64,000 nt of DNA from CAZSVE01 sp964610175. Lineage in GTDB: Bacteria > Pseudomonadota > Gammaproteobacteria > HK1. The position numbers and the translations under genes were made by a program. Under the pieces are notes generated by a model. It was not told the DNA's origin, searched no databases, and saw only the letters and a list, made by a program, of their open reading frames with translations. Location of the stretch: positions 1-64,000 of the forward strand of contig CAZSVE010000002.1 in the NCBI GenBank assembly GCA_964610175.1, written 5' to 3'. Shown in pieces: positions 1 through 10,378 of the stretch; position 1 is the first letter of the stretch; each line of letters starts with the position of its first letter.

Positions 1-106
1 AGAGTTTACTTGGTTATTAAAATCACATTACCCACACGATTTGATGAATAGCCGAAGTTTTAATTCTACTATGCTGAGTTTGGCTAAATATGGAGAGTAG
101 AACACG

Positions 107-718
107 ATGAAACAAGAATTTTTCAAAACGATTCTTCCTTGTGTTTCTTTATTCCTTTTCTTGTCTCTGCAGGGATGTGGTGTAGTCACTGTTGTCGGTG
201 CAAGCACCAGTGGAGCAGCTATTATTCACGATCGGCGAAGTACGGGGACGCTTATTGATGATCAGATTATCGAATTTAAAGCGCTAAACAACCTGCGTCT
301 CGATAAAGCCCTTTGGAGCCAGAGCCACATCAACGTTACGTGCTTCAATAATGTGGTTCTCCTTTCCGGAGAATCTCCCAGCGATTTTCTGCGTAATCGA
401 GCTGCAGAGATTGTCAAGCAAGTTCCCAAAGTCAAAACAGTACACAATGAGATTGCTGTAGTAGCACCGAGCTCGGCATTATCTCGATCCGGTGACACAT
501 GGATTACCGGTAAGGTTAAAACCAGTCTGATTGCTAACGAGAATATCGATGCCACACGAATCAAGGTCGTTACGGAGAGGGGAATTGTCTATTTAATGGG
601 ACTGGTAACTAAACAGGAAGCTAATATTTCGACTGATATAGTGCGTCGCATAGGTGGAGTGCAGCGAGTAATAAGATTATTCGAATATATCCAAGCAGAT
701 GTTGACGGAAACAAATAA
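107..718 (+). CDS. dolP: DolP/YraP-like dual BON-domain lipoprotein
   Basis: Predicted outer-membrane lipoprotein of 203 residues with two BON domains. The N-terminus is a lipoprotein signal peptide ending in the lipobox LQGC, with the lipidated Cys at residue 24. BON domain 1 spans about residues 58-118 (contains NVVLLSGE) and BON domain 2 about 130-198 (contains GIVYLMGLV). This is the architecture and length of E. coli DolP (YraP, about 190 residues), which helps maintain outer-membrane integrity and supports BAM function. The gene stands alone; the next gene, tpsB, converges on it. A short AGAG-type ribosome site precedes the ATG. The family assignment is firm; the precise role is inferred from the family. 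Confidence 0.88.
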   Translation: MKQEFFKTILPCVSLFLFLSLQGCGVVTVVGASTSGAAIIHDRRSTGTLIDDQIIEFKALNNLRLDKALWSQSHINVTCFNNVVLLSGESPSDFLRNRAAEIVKQVPKVKTVHNEIAVVAPSSALSRSGDTWITGKVKTSLIANENIDATRIKVVTERGIVYLMGLVTKQEANISTDIVRRIGGVQRVIRLFEYIQADVDGNK

Positions 719-953
719 ACTCTATCAACGACAGCGATATCTTTTATAGATTAACAGGCCTGCTTTCAGGCAGCTTAGCTTATTCGATCGATATGCATTT
801 CCAGTCAGGTATGACTAAAGCAGATAAACTGAGGCGAGCTTGCAGGATGATCGGTTTCTCAAGTAGTCATGATTCTTGAACTAGAGCTTTTTCCAACCTT
901 TGAGATGAATAGTGTGTATTTTTGCGCTGAAATCCATGCTACCGAATGAAGCA

Positions 954-2678
954 TCATAGCAAATCAAAAGACAGACTGAAGTGTACGCCATCATCCTGAA
1001 GGTCGTGTTCAAAGGGTTCGGGAACGGATCGAAGGGGACAACCCCAGTCGATGGCGGCGCGTAATCGCTTCCACTTCCATCGCATACCGATCCCTATCGA
1101 CCAAAGAAGGGAGTCGGAAACATGTTTATCTTGATATCGGCCACCACCGATATCGCTGAAAAGCACCAGCTTCAGATCATGGGGATTGTCGAACGTAAGC
1201 AGTGAATGGCGATACTCTATGGAAGCTACGTAACCCTGATCGCGTACCAATTGATTTTCGCGATAGCCGCGCACGCTGTTTGCACCGCCTACGGCGAATT
1301 GTTCCAACGGCAAAAGGCTATCATTGGTCCATTGCAGATCCGCGCGCAGAACGATTCGATCATCCCGTTTTTGCCCGTTACGTTTTAGGCGCCAAGCTTG
1401 ACGTGCCTGGCCAACCCAGCTCACAAAGCGGCTATCGGGTTTGTTGTCGTCATGGATGGTGGCATCAAAGGCGTCTATTCCTAAACTTACTGTGGAACGC
1501 GCAGCGAAGGATCGGATTTTGGTCCGAAGGGCGTAATCCTGAACGAAACGAAGCACGCTTACTTGCGCACTCCCGTTGGCTTCCACTCCCGAAGATAACG
1601 GCCATCCTCGTCCGAGAAACAAAGTACGGCTAAACTCGTGTTCAAACTTTGCTCCTAGCCTGAGGTGCCCGGTAGTCCACCGCCATAAGGGGTAATCGAA
1701 CCCTATGCCCCACCGACGCGAGAGGTTGTCGATATCGATTTTATTCAGGGGCTCCTCGATTACCGTGGCGCGAGACTTGCTATGGTAGATCGTGATTCGG
1801 GTGTCTCGTGGGCTGACCGGTACAGTCCAGGCAATGCTACCTTCTAAAGCGCCTTGGCTACGTCCCAGGGTAAGCGCCAGATCATCCCCCCAACCGGTAA
1901 AATTACGTAGATTTCCTACCAGTCGCCCGGTATCGGCGCCCGTGCTAACGGAACGATGATTATCGAAGCTAAGACCGAGGTCGAGCGAGTTTGCGGTAGT
2001 GACATCCAGATCCAATATTCCAGATCCTATTTTTTCTCCGGGCCGGAGTGTCCCTTGTAGACGTGCGATTAATGGGTCGGTCAGCAAAAGTCGGAAGCGT
2101 TCACCCAATGCCTTGCTATTGAGTGGCTGGTTCGTTAACCCCCATAACAGACGACCACGTATATACTCGGGATTCAAATGCCCACTACCCCGAATATGCA
2201 CGGTATCGAGCCGACCCTCTATGATTCGGAAACGTACTTGGCCATCTTCGATATGTTGGGATGGCAACAGGGCACCAGAATTGGGATACCCAGCCGATTC
2301 ATAGTGACGAGTAATGGCGATCCGGATATCTTCCAAGTCAGTGAAACTGACCAATCTTCCCATATAGGGTTTCGCTAATGCCATTAACTCGGTGGCGTTG
2401 AATACGGTATTGCCATCGAAGTGGATCCCTTGGAGTACAAAGGGCGAAATATCATCTGTGTTTGGGGATGATGGTGCTTTCCCTTGGTCTGGCACCACGG
2501 GAGGCAGGCGGAGTGGATGCGTGCCCGGTCCCATACGTTGCACGTATGTTTGGTGTGCGTAGCCACTACCCCTGGTGGTTTCGGCACGAATGACACCTGA
2601 AAAGATACCCAGGATGACAATCGGTAGTACGACATCAAGCCGCTTCAGATTCGAAGATGAAACGAGGTTTCTCCTCAT
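954..2678 (-). CDS. Two-partner secretion outer-membrane transporter (TpsB, FhaC/ShlB family)
   Basis: A 574-residue Omp85-superfamily pore that should export the TpsA protein encoded just upstream. It has a signal peptide (about 1-32), a Pro-rich linker, a POTRA domain of the ShlB type (about 80-160, from FVLQGIHFDGN) and a C-terminal 16-strand barrel. The conserved loop-6 motif VRGY is visible late in the barrel (NSVRGYREN). Length matches FhaC/ShlB/HecB proteins (550-580). It follows tpsA on the same strand after a 246-bp gap that holds a family-A repeat, so the two genes probably form one unit, although the repeat might separate their transcripts. No frameshift is seen. Confidence 0.9.
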   Translation of the reverse strand: MRRNLVSSSNLKRLDVVLPIVILGIFSGVIRAETTRGSGYAHQTYVQRMGPGTHPLRLPPVVPDQGKAPSSPNTDDISPFVLQGIHFDGNTVFNATELMALAKPYMGRLVSFTDLEDIRIAITRHYESAGYPNSGALLPSQHIEDGQVRFRIIEGRLDTVHIRGSGHLNPEYIRGRLLWGLTNQPLNSKALGERFRLLLTDPLIARLQGTLRPGEKIGSGILDLDVTTANSLDLGLSFDNHRSVSTGADTGRLVGNLRNFTGWGDDLALTLGRSQGALEGSIAWTVPVSPRDTRITIYHSKSRATVIEEPLNKIDIDNLSRRWGIGFDYPLWRWTTGHLRLGAKFEHEFSRTLFLGRGWPLSSGVEANGSAQVSVLRFVQDYALRTKIRSFAARSTVSLGIDAFDATIHDDNKPDSRFVSWVGQARQAWRLKRNGQKRDDRIVLRADLQWTNDSLLPLEQFAVGGANSVRGYRENQLVRDQGYVASIEYRHSLLTFDNPHDLKLVLFSDIGGGRYQDKHVSDSLLWSIGIGMRWKWKRLRAAIDWGCPLRSVPEPFEHDLQDDGVHFSLSFDLL

Positions 2679-2714
2679 TATCTTTGGATTACCAGCGGAT
2701 GGAATTCAGTTCCC

Positions 2715-2824
2715 TAGCGAAGCTTCTCCTCAAACCGATGAAGTGTGATTTGGTCGTAGCAGGGTAAAATCAGCGTTTTGTAAGCTTGACTCATTTGCGA
2801 ATGATGAGCGGAAAATAAACAAAA
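2715..2824 (+). repeat. Family-A dispersed repeat, copy 1
   Basis: Copy of the roughly 110-bp intergenic repeat that starts near TAGCGAAGCTTC and ends GAGCGGGAAATAAACAAA (here GAGCGGAAAATAAACAAA). It lies between tpsA and tpsB. The central AAAA/TTTT stem is weak but present. Confidence 0.85.
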
Positions 2825-2924
2825 ATAGCCTCCTCGAAAAATATTGCATCTGGTCTCGCTTTTTTTCGAGTCGATTGTCGAAAGTTGGCACCTGCGGACT
2901 ATGCTGATTTATGGTTACAGTGGT

Positions 2925-5900
2925 TCAATTGTATTTGGCTGCGCGACATGCAGTATCGATAAGAGGATGTGATTGTGTTGTGTAAGGGTTGTTAGCTGCC
3001 ACTTCGGAAACCCTGCCACCCTCATGTGGTAAGAGAAATTGTTTTTCACGCGGTATTCCCGGCATGGAGTCAAGCCCGTTCCAGATACCCGCGACATCCG
3101 TGGGTAGAGCACCGCGCCCGGCTTGCACCAGGGAGCTTGGTGCCATCCCTCGATCTACCCGACAGGGGTTGTCGGTTATCTTGGTGGTGTTTTGAAAATC
3201 CAGCCTCACCGACGTCAATGTCTTACTCAGGCTGATATCGAGCGGTGCCCGGATAACACCTTTTTCCCCGACAGGAGGGGCATGTGCTTCGATTACATTG
3301 ACGATGGAATTGGTATCGGATGTCTGCCGCACATCGTCGCCGATACGAAGTGTCTGATCCCCGGGGATTATGATGAAAGCATCAATGGTAATGTCACCAC
3401 CCTTGGCGCCTTGGGCGGTATTGGCCTGGATGATCCCTCCGTTCAAGAGCAAGATATCGCTATGGACTCGAATATCACCGCCTTTTCCCGCAGTGCTGGA
3501 TGTGGTGATTTGGCTGTTGATAAGCCGAGTCCAACCGTCGGCAAACTGGATAGTGATGTCACCACCGTCTCCCTGGCCACCTTGAGCTTGTTGGGCTCTA
3601 GTGGTAATGGCGCTATTTTCCAGAGAGAGTTCACGCCCAACATCAAACATGATATGACCTGCATCGGTATTGCCGCTGGCACGGGTGCTGACCTTGCTGC
3701 CCCCCAAGAGCCTTACTCGATTCATGGCTCGAATCGTGATCTCTTTGGGTGTCAGTTCCTGCAATCTTTGATCGGAAATCTTGGCCTCGTTTTGAATACC
3801 AATGCGCGAGCCATTGGTCAGTTCCGTGGTATTGGAGTCGATCCGAATGCCACCCACCTGGCCATGGGAAGTGGATGTGGCCCCGCTTGCAATGACTGCA
3901 TTATCGAGCCATACGTCTCTGCCCGTGAGATGGATCTCCCCAGCACCGACGATCCCCTCGGTACTGGTATCGATTTGGGCACCGTTGGACAATTTCAATG
4001 ATTCGCTCACCGCTACGGTAACCTTTACTGGGACGTTTCCAGGGGCAACCTGAGGGTTGTCCCCTACATAATTCAATGTGCCCACACCATCCGTAGCAAC
4101 AATGGCTTCGGAGCTATTGATGGTGAATTGTAACCCGTGAGCGGTAATGGTGACTTTTTCTCCATCGATTTTGCTGGAGGCGTCTTCCCAGGCCAATAGC
4201 TGATCGAGAATGGGTTTCCCGTTGAATGCCTGATGGGTACCTGGGTGTATTTTATACCGAACGGTATTCATCCCCACAGCCGTATCTCCGTAGATTCTTC
4301 CTCCATCTACCCGTAGTTCTTTTGCCTTGATGGTTATCGGTCCGGCGTTTCCCGCCCAGGCTGTGCTGCTGAAGATATTCGAGCCATTGGATATTTCGGC
4401 CTTACCGAGTACCGTCACGGAAACGGTATTCGCACCGCCCGATCGGAAGAAGGACATGCCACTATTTTCATATTGATCGGGTAGCTTTATCTCGATGCTG
4501 GGCCTGGCACCAGTATTGAAGATATGAGAACGATCCAATCGTAATGCATCGGAAGTCATGATTACCGCACCCGCATTACCCCTCGTAGAAGTAGCAGCAT
4601 TGCTGACACTGAAAATCCTGGATTCGTTGGATAAATTGATCATATCAGCCGCTATCGTGATATCTCCGGCGTTCCCGGATCCTTTCGTGCCAGTGGAGAT
4701 TGTCGCCCGGTTCGATAACCTGAGCGTATTATCCAGAGTTATCGTGATACCTTTTGCGTTTTTCGAACCGCTTGAATCGTTCGAAATTGTTCCGCTATTC
4801 ATAGATAGTGAACCAGTTTTGACGGTAATCGCTCCCGGATGATTTCCTCCGGAGGATAAGATCTCCCCCTGTATGAGATCCATCTGCCTATGTACCGTTA
4901 TCGTTATATTTCCCGTATCTACCCATTTCCCCTTGGGGGTTCCACTATAGATTTTGGAATTCTGAATTTTCAGATCACCGGCCCGAATACTTATATTTCC
5001 CGGACGGGCGTGGGAGGCTGTCTCGCTGAAGATTTCCGCGAGATTCAATTCGGCAGTCCCATTCACTACTACCATCACATTCCCTGGTTTCTGTTTAGCG
5101 CTGTGGTTGGCCGTGGTTTTGATTTGTGGATACAAGCGATCTATTTTGTTGCCCGGCCCTCCCATGATCCTTTCCTTTCCCGACATAAGAAGCGAACCGG
5201 TTTGAACGATTACCGCGCGATCATCCCCTTCGGAAGAAACGATATCTCCAAAGGTTTCACGGCGAATTGCCACCGCATTCCTCATCTCCAATTTTCCATC
5301 TACTGCTACAGATACATTGCCCGCTTTCCCCCTATCGTAAGCAGGCAGGCTTTCTCCTCCTAATTTCCCCCCGATACTTTTAATCTCTGCCAGCTTGTTT
5401 CCTTGAATTCTCGGCCTTTCCGTTAAGTACATCCGTAGGGACCCAGTCCGAACGGATACGTCCCCTGCATTACCCAATCCCGCAGTCTGCGTATAGATCT
5501 CTGCCCGATCCACAAGTTCCAATAGTCCGGCGACCGTCACCTTGACATCCCCCGTATTACTTCCGTAGCGCGGTAACAGAGAACGCGGAGCAGGGTAAAG
5601 ACTGGTGTGGCTCCAAATCCCTGATTTCCTGTATTCCTGCACGACGCCATCGATGCGTAATGAACCGGCCTGAACCGTGACCGATCCCGCATTGCCAATT
5701 GCCTCTATACTAGGGGTTCCACGAGGGGGCCTTTTCCCATTTTCCCTATTTATACTATAGCTGGAGATACCGGCTTGATTGGCAATCCTCAAGAAGCCCT
5801 GTACCGTCACGGTAATGGCGCCAGCGTTTCCAACATTTTCCGTATAAGTCTTTATCCCTTTCCTGGATCTATCTCTCCCATCCAGCAACAATTCTTCTGC

Positions 5901-7049
5901 CCGAACCGTAACGTTCCCGCTATTGCCTTTTCCTTGGGTACCGCTATAGATCCGCGATTTTACCACCTGCATTTTTCCCGATGCCGATATCATCATGTCA
6001 GCGGCTTTTCCAGAACCACTTGCCTGGCTGTACAGTTGAGATTCGCCATCGATGCACAGCACACAAGGGCTCTCACCAATCGATCCGGCATTACCACCAC
6101 CACGCGCCTCGACTCGCAAGGATGGAGCATCGCCCGCACCCCGTGCATTATTCGAGATCTCACTGTTTCTACTCATTGTGAGTATCCTTGCTCGAACTTC
6201 CGTACCTTGTCGGGCATCCTCATTACCAAGATTGGTGTTTTCGAGTTTCCCCCCGTTTATCTCGATACTTTCTGCCGCTAGCCCCAAATAGCCGCCGGCA
6301 TCGCCATTTACATGGATGGTCGAGTCGGTAATGGATAGTCTTCCTTGAGCAGCATTGGAGATACCGCCCATCAAAGGCGCCTCCATATCCCCACCCGCAC
6401 TACCCACTGCCACCAATCGGATCTCTCCACTTTCGCTTTTCAGGGAAGCAGCCTTGATGTTCACCTCACCACCCGCCAAGGTTATGGTAGTTTTCGGCTT
6501 GAATACAAAAGAACTTTGGTCGATGGTAATGGGACCTGCTTTAGCTGTGCGAAATCCAAATGCTTCAGGAGGCTCGATACTGAGAGAACTACCCTCTGCT
6601 CGCGCGCTATATGCATTACCATCGGGAAATGTCAACTCCGTGCCTGTTCCCACGTGGAACCCCCCAGGCACATCGATTTGGGCATTGGCACCGAAAATGA
6701 CGCCCCACGGATTGAGAAAATAGAAGTTGGCGTGCCCAATCTCCGATCGGAGCGTACCATCGATGGTGGAAGGACTTCCCCCGGTTACCCGGCTAATGAC
6801 ATTTTGGATGCTATCGGAACCGGTGAAGACAGCGCTTTCCCCCTGGCGGATATTGAAGGTGTAGAAGCTATGAAAGAGATTATGACCGGCCCGTTTTCCC
6901 AAACTTTCCGGAATTTGGTAATTCGGACCATCAAGCGTTGTTCCGGGAAGACCCAAGGTGCCATCGGTAACGATGGAGGCGGTGGCCGCGGTAACGATGT
7001 GGGTATATGCGGCCAGCATAACGAACCACAGACTACGCATTAGTAACAT
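2925..7049 (-). CDS. TpsA large exoprotein, filamentous-haemagglutinin N-terminal domain
   Basis: A 1,374-residue secreted protein, the cargo of the adjacent TpsB. A signal peptide (about 1-23) is followed by the TPS domain (about 24-190), with the conserved block NPWGVIFGANAQI (a variant of the NPNGI/NPNL motif). The rest is a long right-handed beta-helix made of degenerate repeats, many of the form GNAGDITV followed by an L/I-rich strand and I(F/Y)S(x)T. The C-terminus carries a PCR...SSLVQAGRGALP segment, as in the cyanobacterial and Thiotrichales haemagglutinin-like exoproteins. Such proteins mediate adhesion or contact with a host or neighbouring cells; the specific target cannot be read from sequence. 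It is first in the tpsA-tpsB unit. Several long opposite-strand frames inside it are shadows of the repetitive coding sequence. Confidence 0.9.
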   Translation of the reverse strand: MLLMRSLWFVMLAAYTHIVTAATASIVTDGTLGLPGTTLDGPNYQIPESLGKRAGHNLFHSFYTFNIRQGESAVFTGSDSIQNVISRVTGGSPSTIDGTLRSEIGHANFYFLNPWGVIFGANAQIDVPGGFHVGTGTELTFPDGNAYSARAEGSSLSIEPPEAFGFRTAKAGPITIDQSSFVFKPKTTITLAGGEVNIKAASLKSESGEIRLVAVGSAGGDMEAPLMGGISNAAQGRLSITDSTIHVNGDAGGYLGLAAESIEINGGKLENTNLGNEDARQGTEVRARILTMSRNSEISNNARGAGDAPSLRVEARGGGNAGSIGESPCVLCIDGESQLYSQASGSGKAADMMISASGKMQVVKSRIYSGTQGKGNSGNVTVRAEELLLDGRDRSRKGIKTYTENVGNAGAITVTVQGFLRIANQAGISSYSINRENGKRPPRGTPSIEAIGNAGSVTVQAGSLRIDGVVQEYRKSGIWSHTSLYPAPRSLLPRYGSNTGDVKVTVAGLLELVDRAEIYTQTAGLGNAGDVSVRTGSLRMYLTERPRIQGNKLAEIKSIGGKLGGESLPAYDRGKAGNVSVAVDGKLEMRNAVAIRRETFGDIVSSEGDDRAVIVQTGSLLMSGKERIMGGPGNKIDRLYPQIKTTANHSAKQKPGNVMVVVNGTAELNLAEIFSETASHARPGNISIRAGDLKIQNSKIYSGTPKGKWVDTGNITITVHRQMDLIQGEILSSGGNHPGAITVKTGSLSMNSGTISNDSSGSKNAKGITITLDNTLRLSNRATISTGTKGSGNAGDITIAADMINLSNESRIFSVSNAATSTRGNAGAVIMTSDALRLDRSHIFNTGARPSIEIKLPDQYENSGMSFFRSGGANTVSVTVLGKAEISNGSNIFSSTAWAGNAGPITIKAKELRVDGGRIYGDTAVGMNTVRYKIHPGTHQAFNGKPILDQLLAWEDASSKIDGEKVTITAHGLQFTINSSEAIVATDGVGTLNYVGDNPQVAPGNVPVKVTVAVSESLKLSNGAQIDTSTEGIVGAGEIHLTGRDVWLDNAVIASGATSTSHGQVGGIRIDSNTTELTNGSRIGIQNEAKISDQRLQELTPKEITIRAMNRVRLLGGSKVSTRASGNTDAGHIMFDVGRELSLENSAITTRAQQAQGGQGDGGDITIQFADGWTRLINSQITTSSTAGKGGDIRVHSDILLLNGGIIQANTAQGAKGGDITIDAFIIIPGDQTLRIGDDVRQTSDTNSIVNVIEAHAPPVGEKGVIRAPLDISLSKTLTSVRLDFQNTTKITDNPCRVDRGMAPSSLVQAGRGALPTDVAGIWNGLDSMPGIPREKQFLLPHEGGRVSEVAANNPYTTQSHPLIDTACRAAKYN

Positions 7050-7542
7050 TTAGCCAACCGCCATGTGACCACACGTTTGCACATTCTCGCATACCGATGC
7101 ATTTCGACCCCTTTCCAATCTCGGTAGTTTGGTACACGACCACAACAAGCTGAAAACAGTAACTTATCGATTATCGAAAACGATAACGGAAATGCCTATC
7201 TGTGTCGGATGTCGGAACGAACCATAAACCTATAGAGGTGCTAGGCAATATAGCAAAGCCATAATACACTTGCATCTACCATGACTAGCGAAGATTCGCC
7301 TCGAACCGATGAAGCGTGGTTTGGTGTTAGTAAAGCAAAATCACCATTTTGTAAAACTTGATTCATTTGCGAAGATGAGCAGGAAATAAATAAACGAATG
7401 AATCATGGAAAAAAGCACAAAATACTATGAGTTATCCGGATCGGAGGTTTTCACGACTCTATATAAGTAGCTTGCCGACGGGTTTCAGCTGTGGTTATTC
7501 CATGAGACTGTGAAATCGGACATCACCAACCGAGGGGAAATA
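7050..7542. other. Spacer between divergent tpsA and bamD
   Basis: About 490 bp without a gene. It must hold the tpsA and bamD promoters. The only structure I see is family-A repeat copy 2. The bamD ribosome site (AGGGG) is at its right edge. Confidence 0.6.
7286..7394 (+). repeat. Family-A dispersed repeat, copy 2
   Basis: Near-complete copy upstream of bamD. Its central hairpin is CAAAAT-CACC-ATTTTG, a clean 6-bp stem with a 4-base loop that differs in sequence from the hairpin of other copies. Confidence 0.88.
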
Positions 7543-8349
7543 ATGCGATATTCAACACCCACGTCTATTATCCAATTCTTTCGATATCTACTATTTTTCT
7601 GGGGCATCGTCACTATTGCTGGATGTGCTTCTTCCGATGAAAAGGACCACAGCGAAGGATGGTCTGCCCAACAGCTATACAACGAGGCAAAAAGCGAACG
7701 TATAGCAGGAAACTACGAGACCGCACTGGAGTACTACCAAAAACTAGAATCGCGTTATCCCTTTGGGCGTTATGCGCAACAGGCGCAGATCGAGACTATC
7801 TACGTATATTACAAATCCGACGAACCAGCCCAGGCCATTGCCAGCGCAGAACGATTTATCAAACTTTACCCCCGTCACGACCATATAGATTACGTTTACT
7901 ACCTAAAGGGAATTACTAACTTCAATCTCGGGAAAGGTTTTTTCGATCGATACTTACCGCTAGATCCAGCTCAACGAGACCCCGGGTCCGCCCTGAAGGC
8001 GTTTCAAGATTTCGGAGAATTGATCAAACATTTCCCTAACAGCAAATATGCCGAAGATGCTCGGCAACGGATGCTATACCTGCGTAACAACCTGGCAAAA
8101 CACGAAGTCTATGTAGCCGATTATTATCTACGCAGGGGTGCCTACGTGGCTGCGGCAAATCGTGGTAAGTATGTTGTCGAAAATTATCAGGGAGCCCCAT
8201 CCATTGCCGATGCCTTGCTGGTCATGATCGAAGCGTACAAACTGATGGGGCTTGACCAACTATCGTTGGAGGCGCTCCGTGTACTCCAGCTGAATTTCCC
8301 CGAGCACCCCGAGGTTGCCGTGGTAAAGAAGATGGGCGCCGATAAATAA
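7543..8349 (+). CDS. bamD: Outer membrane protein assembly factor BamD
   Basis: Lipoprotein subunit of the BAM complex, which inserts beta-barrel proteins into the outer membrane. I place the start at 7543 because AGGGGAAATA gives a good ribosome site there; an in-frame upstream ATG at 7510 would add 11 residues before the signal peptide. The resulting 268-residue protein has a lipobox IAGC (Cys28) and TPR-type repeats across the remainder, with typical BamD segments such as QQLYNEAKS, NYETALEYYQKLESRYPFG and FPNSKYAEDA. E. coli BamD is 245 residues. rluD, often beside bamD in gammaproteobacteria, lies 26 kb away here. Confidence 0.95.
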   Translation: MRYSTPTSIIQFFRYLLFFWGIVTIAGCASSDEKDHSEGWSAQQLYNEAKSERIAGNYETALEYYQKLESRYPFGRYAQQAQIETIYVYYKSDEPAQAIASAERFIKLYPRHDHIDYVYYLKGITNFNLGKGFFDRYLPLDPAQRDPGSALKAFQDFGELIKHFPNSKYAEDARQRMLYLRNNLAKHEVYVADYYLRRGAYVAAANRGKYVVENYQGAPSIADALLVMIEAYKLMGLDQLSLEALRVLQLNFPEHPEVAVVKKMGADK

Positions 8350-9046
8350 ATGCTTCTCCGACATTTCGCTCAAGACTTTACGGGCAAGATAATATTGTAT
8401 TTGGTCTTGATGTATCTCTTTGGTTTCCGTTGTATCTTTTCATCATCGGAGATGATAAGGGCTCAGTGGTATGGTTCGAAGCCAAGTTCGGCTCACAATG
8501 CTGTCGTTTTCCTTGAGAAGCACCCAACGCAACAACATCTAGCGAAGCTTCGCCTCAAACCGACAAGGCATGATTTAGCATCGGTAAAGAAAAATTGGTG
8601 TTCGTAGAACTCGATGCATTTGTGAAGCTGAGCGGGAAACAAACAAGTTATCAGTATCGTTGATATGATAGCGAAATGGGATGTTCGGTGGTGGAAAACC
8701 AATCGTCACGAATAAAATCACCTCAGTAATGGGATTACTGAACAAGAACAACTTGACCCAACGGCGACGGTGTGGCTTAATGATGGGGATGTAAATAATA
8801 AAATACGTTGTTTGCAACCGTTACGTCGACTATGAACGAGATCTATCGTCCGCATGTATAAGGTTTCCAAAGCCTATCACCAAGTATATGAATTGTATAT
8901 CGGACAAAAATGGTGACATACGCTGATTATGGAAAAATTATCATCGGGGTTGGGGGTACGGCACCAAACAAAAATGCCGAATTCTTACGGTAATACGACT
9001 ATAGTATATTTCTTAATAATGTCACACGTTTTTAAGGTAGAGAACC
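8350..9046. other. Long spacer after bamD
   Basis: About 700 bp with no convincing gene; an 85-codon frame directly after bamD has no recognisable features. It holds family-A repeat copy 3 and, at 8373-8400, a 28-base segment that recurs with four differences at 52048-52075. Confidence 0.5.
8540..8645 (+). repeat. Family-A dispersed repeat, copy 3
   Basis: Near-complete copy in the bamD downstream spacer, from TAGCGAAGCTTCGCCTC to GAGCGGGAAACAAACAA. Confidence 0.85.
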
Positions 9047-9349
9047 ATGACAGAATCCTCACAGGTAATAAAATCTCCACTGGACTACCTTGATCGGCTA
9101 ATGGATCAGGAACATCTGACTTCCGATTACCAATTATCGAAGCACCTTGGCGTCAGTCGCCAGTTAGTCAGCAATTGGCGACATCACCGAGCGATAATGG
9201 ATCCGTATCACTGTTGGAAACTGGCCGATGCCTTGGGAATAGATGAGCGAGAGATTGAAGCAGCAGCTAATTATCAACGTGATAAGGTTACTAAAAAAAG
9301 AGAATATTGGTATAACAAATGGCAACAATTAACAACCCATTCCACATGA
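9047..9349 (+). CDS. Small helix-turn-helix protein (DUF3693/Cro-like)
   Basis: A 100-residue probable DNA-binding regulator. A Cro/XRE-like helix-turn-helix covers about residues 25-65 (QLSKHLGVSRQLVSNWRHH), followed by a helical region with the pattern WKLADALGI and a basic C-terminus. This resembles the phage-associated DUF3693 family, in which short proteins carry YLDRLM...LTSDYQLAKxLGVSR. A ribosome-like AGAGAA precedes the ATG. It stands alone between a repeat-containing spacer and a decayed transposase, so it may be a leftover of a mobile element. Its target is unknown. Confidence 0.7.
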   Translation: MTESSQVIKSPLDYLDRLMDQEHLTSDYQLSKHLGVSRQLVSNWRHHRAIMDPYHCWKLADALGIDEREIEAAANYQRDKVTKKREYWYNKWQQLTTHST

Positions 9350-9410
9350 ATTCACGAAAGTCATATTTTTCGTTGTGATCGATATCTACATTTATCACTG
9401 ATAAATACCC

Positions 9411-9519
9411 TAGCGAAGCTTTTTCTCGAACCGACAATGCATGATTCAGCATTGGCAAAGCAAAATTGGTGCTTTGTAAAACTTGGCTCATTTGTGAAGC
9501 TAAGCGGGAAATAAACAAA
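9411..9519 (+). repeat. Family-A dispersed repeat, copy 4
   Basis: Near-complete copy. The central hairpin is formed by AAAGCA and TGCTTT in other copies of this subtype; here the left arm reads AAAGCA and the right arm TGCTTT, with loop AAATTGG. Confidence 0.88.
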
Positions 9520-9629
9520 ATAAAGCGATTTCAATCCCGTGATAGGTTCTACACTTTTCCCGAGACTTGCGCTCGGAAAAAGAGGTTCTTCTCCAGAGAA
9601 CAACAGAAACCAAAAAGCATCGAATATTA

Positions 9630-10378
9630 GCAAACTCTGTTATTATCAGCATGTTTATTCATAGCGTTCGCGAAGCGTCTAAAGCCGTGGGCTTTTCTGG
9701 TAGTCAATTTCGCTTTGTTATTAAAGCCCTCCACTATGCCATCGGAGAAGCGTCTTTCAGCACAAAACCAATTCAGTAACAGGTAGCGGTGGTTCTGCAA
9801 CATTCGGGCGACTTTCTTCATGGGCTCGATTTTGGAACGGATGGTTTTTGCGCACCAACTATCCAAAAACAGCTTAGCTCCAATAAGGGGATGCATACGT
9901 CCAAAAAAGCGGGAATTCCTCTTTCAAAAGATAGCTCCTAATGGAACTCGGGTTGAGTTTTAGAAGTTCCGCCAGCTTGGTATCCTGTTTTTCCATCAGG
10001 TTTTTCGTCCGCTTAAGCAAAAGCCAGCGGCTCCTCGTTAGTCCCAGCTCAAGACCTTGTTCTTTCAGCTCTTTCGTCTCCTTGGCGCGTACCTCATCAA
10101 TCGCCTTACTCATGTGCGCCATGATGTGGGATCGATCTAAAATATGCAGGGCATTCCCTGCCTTCTTGGCAATTACCTTACAGATAGGGTTTCCACATAT
10201 CACTGCAGATATATTGCAAACTGCCCCAGTCGAAAATGAGCGGTGCATACGGCACGTTTTTGCCGCGTGAGTCCACGATGAGTTCCTGAAAATTCGTGTA
10301 AATAGCCAAGGTTTCTGGAATCTGGTAAGGCGGGAACCCGGTTGATCTGAAATACCCACCGGGGTGTCCTGATCTCAA
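9630..10378 (-). pseudogene. Decayed ISL3-family transposase
   Basis: The opposite strand encodes recognisable pieces of an ISL3 (IS204/IS1001/IS1165) transposase in at least two frames. About 10210-10378 carries ICSDMWKPYLK. About 9900-10210 carries KKAGNALHILDRSHIMAHMSKAIDEVRAKE and LTRSRWLLLKR. About 9630-9890 carries the C-terminal block GIVEGFNNKAKLTTRKAHGFRRF. The N-terminal third, with its zinc and HTH region, is absent, and the frames do not join, so the gene is dead. No terminal inverted repeats or target duplication could be defined. The neighbouring livG-like gene starts about 100 bp to the right. Confidence 0.85.

Noticed and set aside
3123..4001. 292-codon plus-strand frame opposite tpsA
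   Set aside because: It lies fully within tpsA on the other strand; the long frame results from the repetitive beta-helix coding pattern.
8350..8607. 85-codon frame directly after bamD
   Set aside because: No ribosome site or family features, and its end runs into a family-A repeat.
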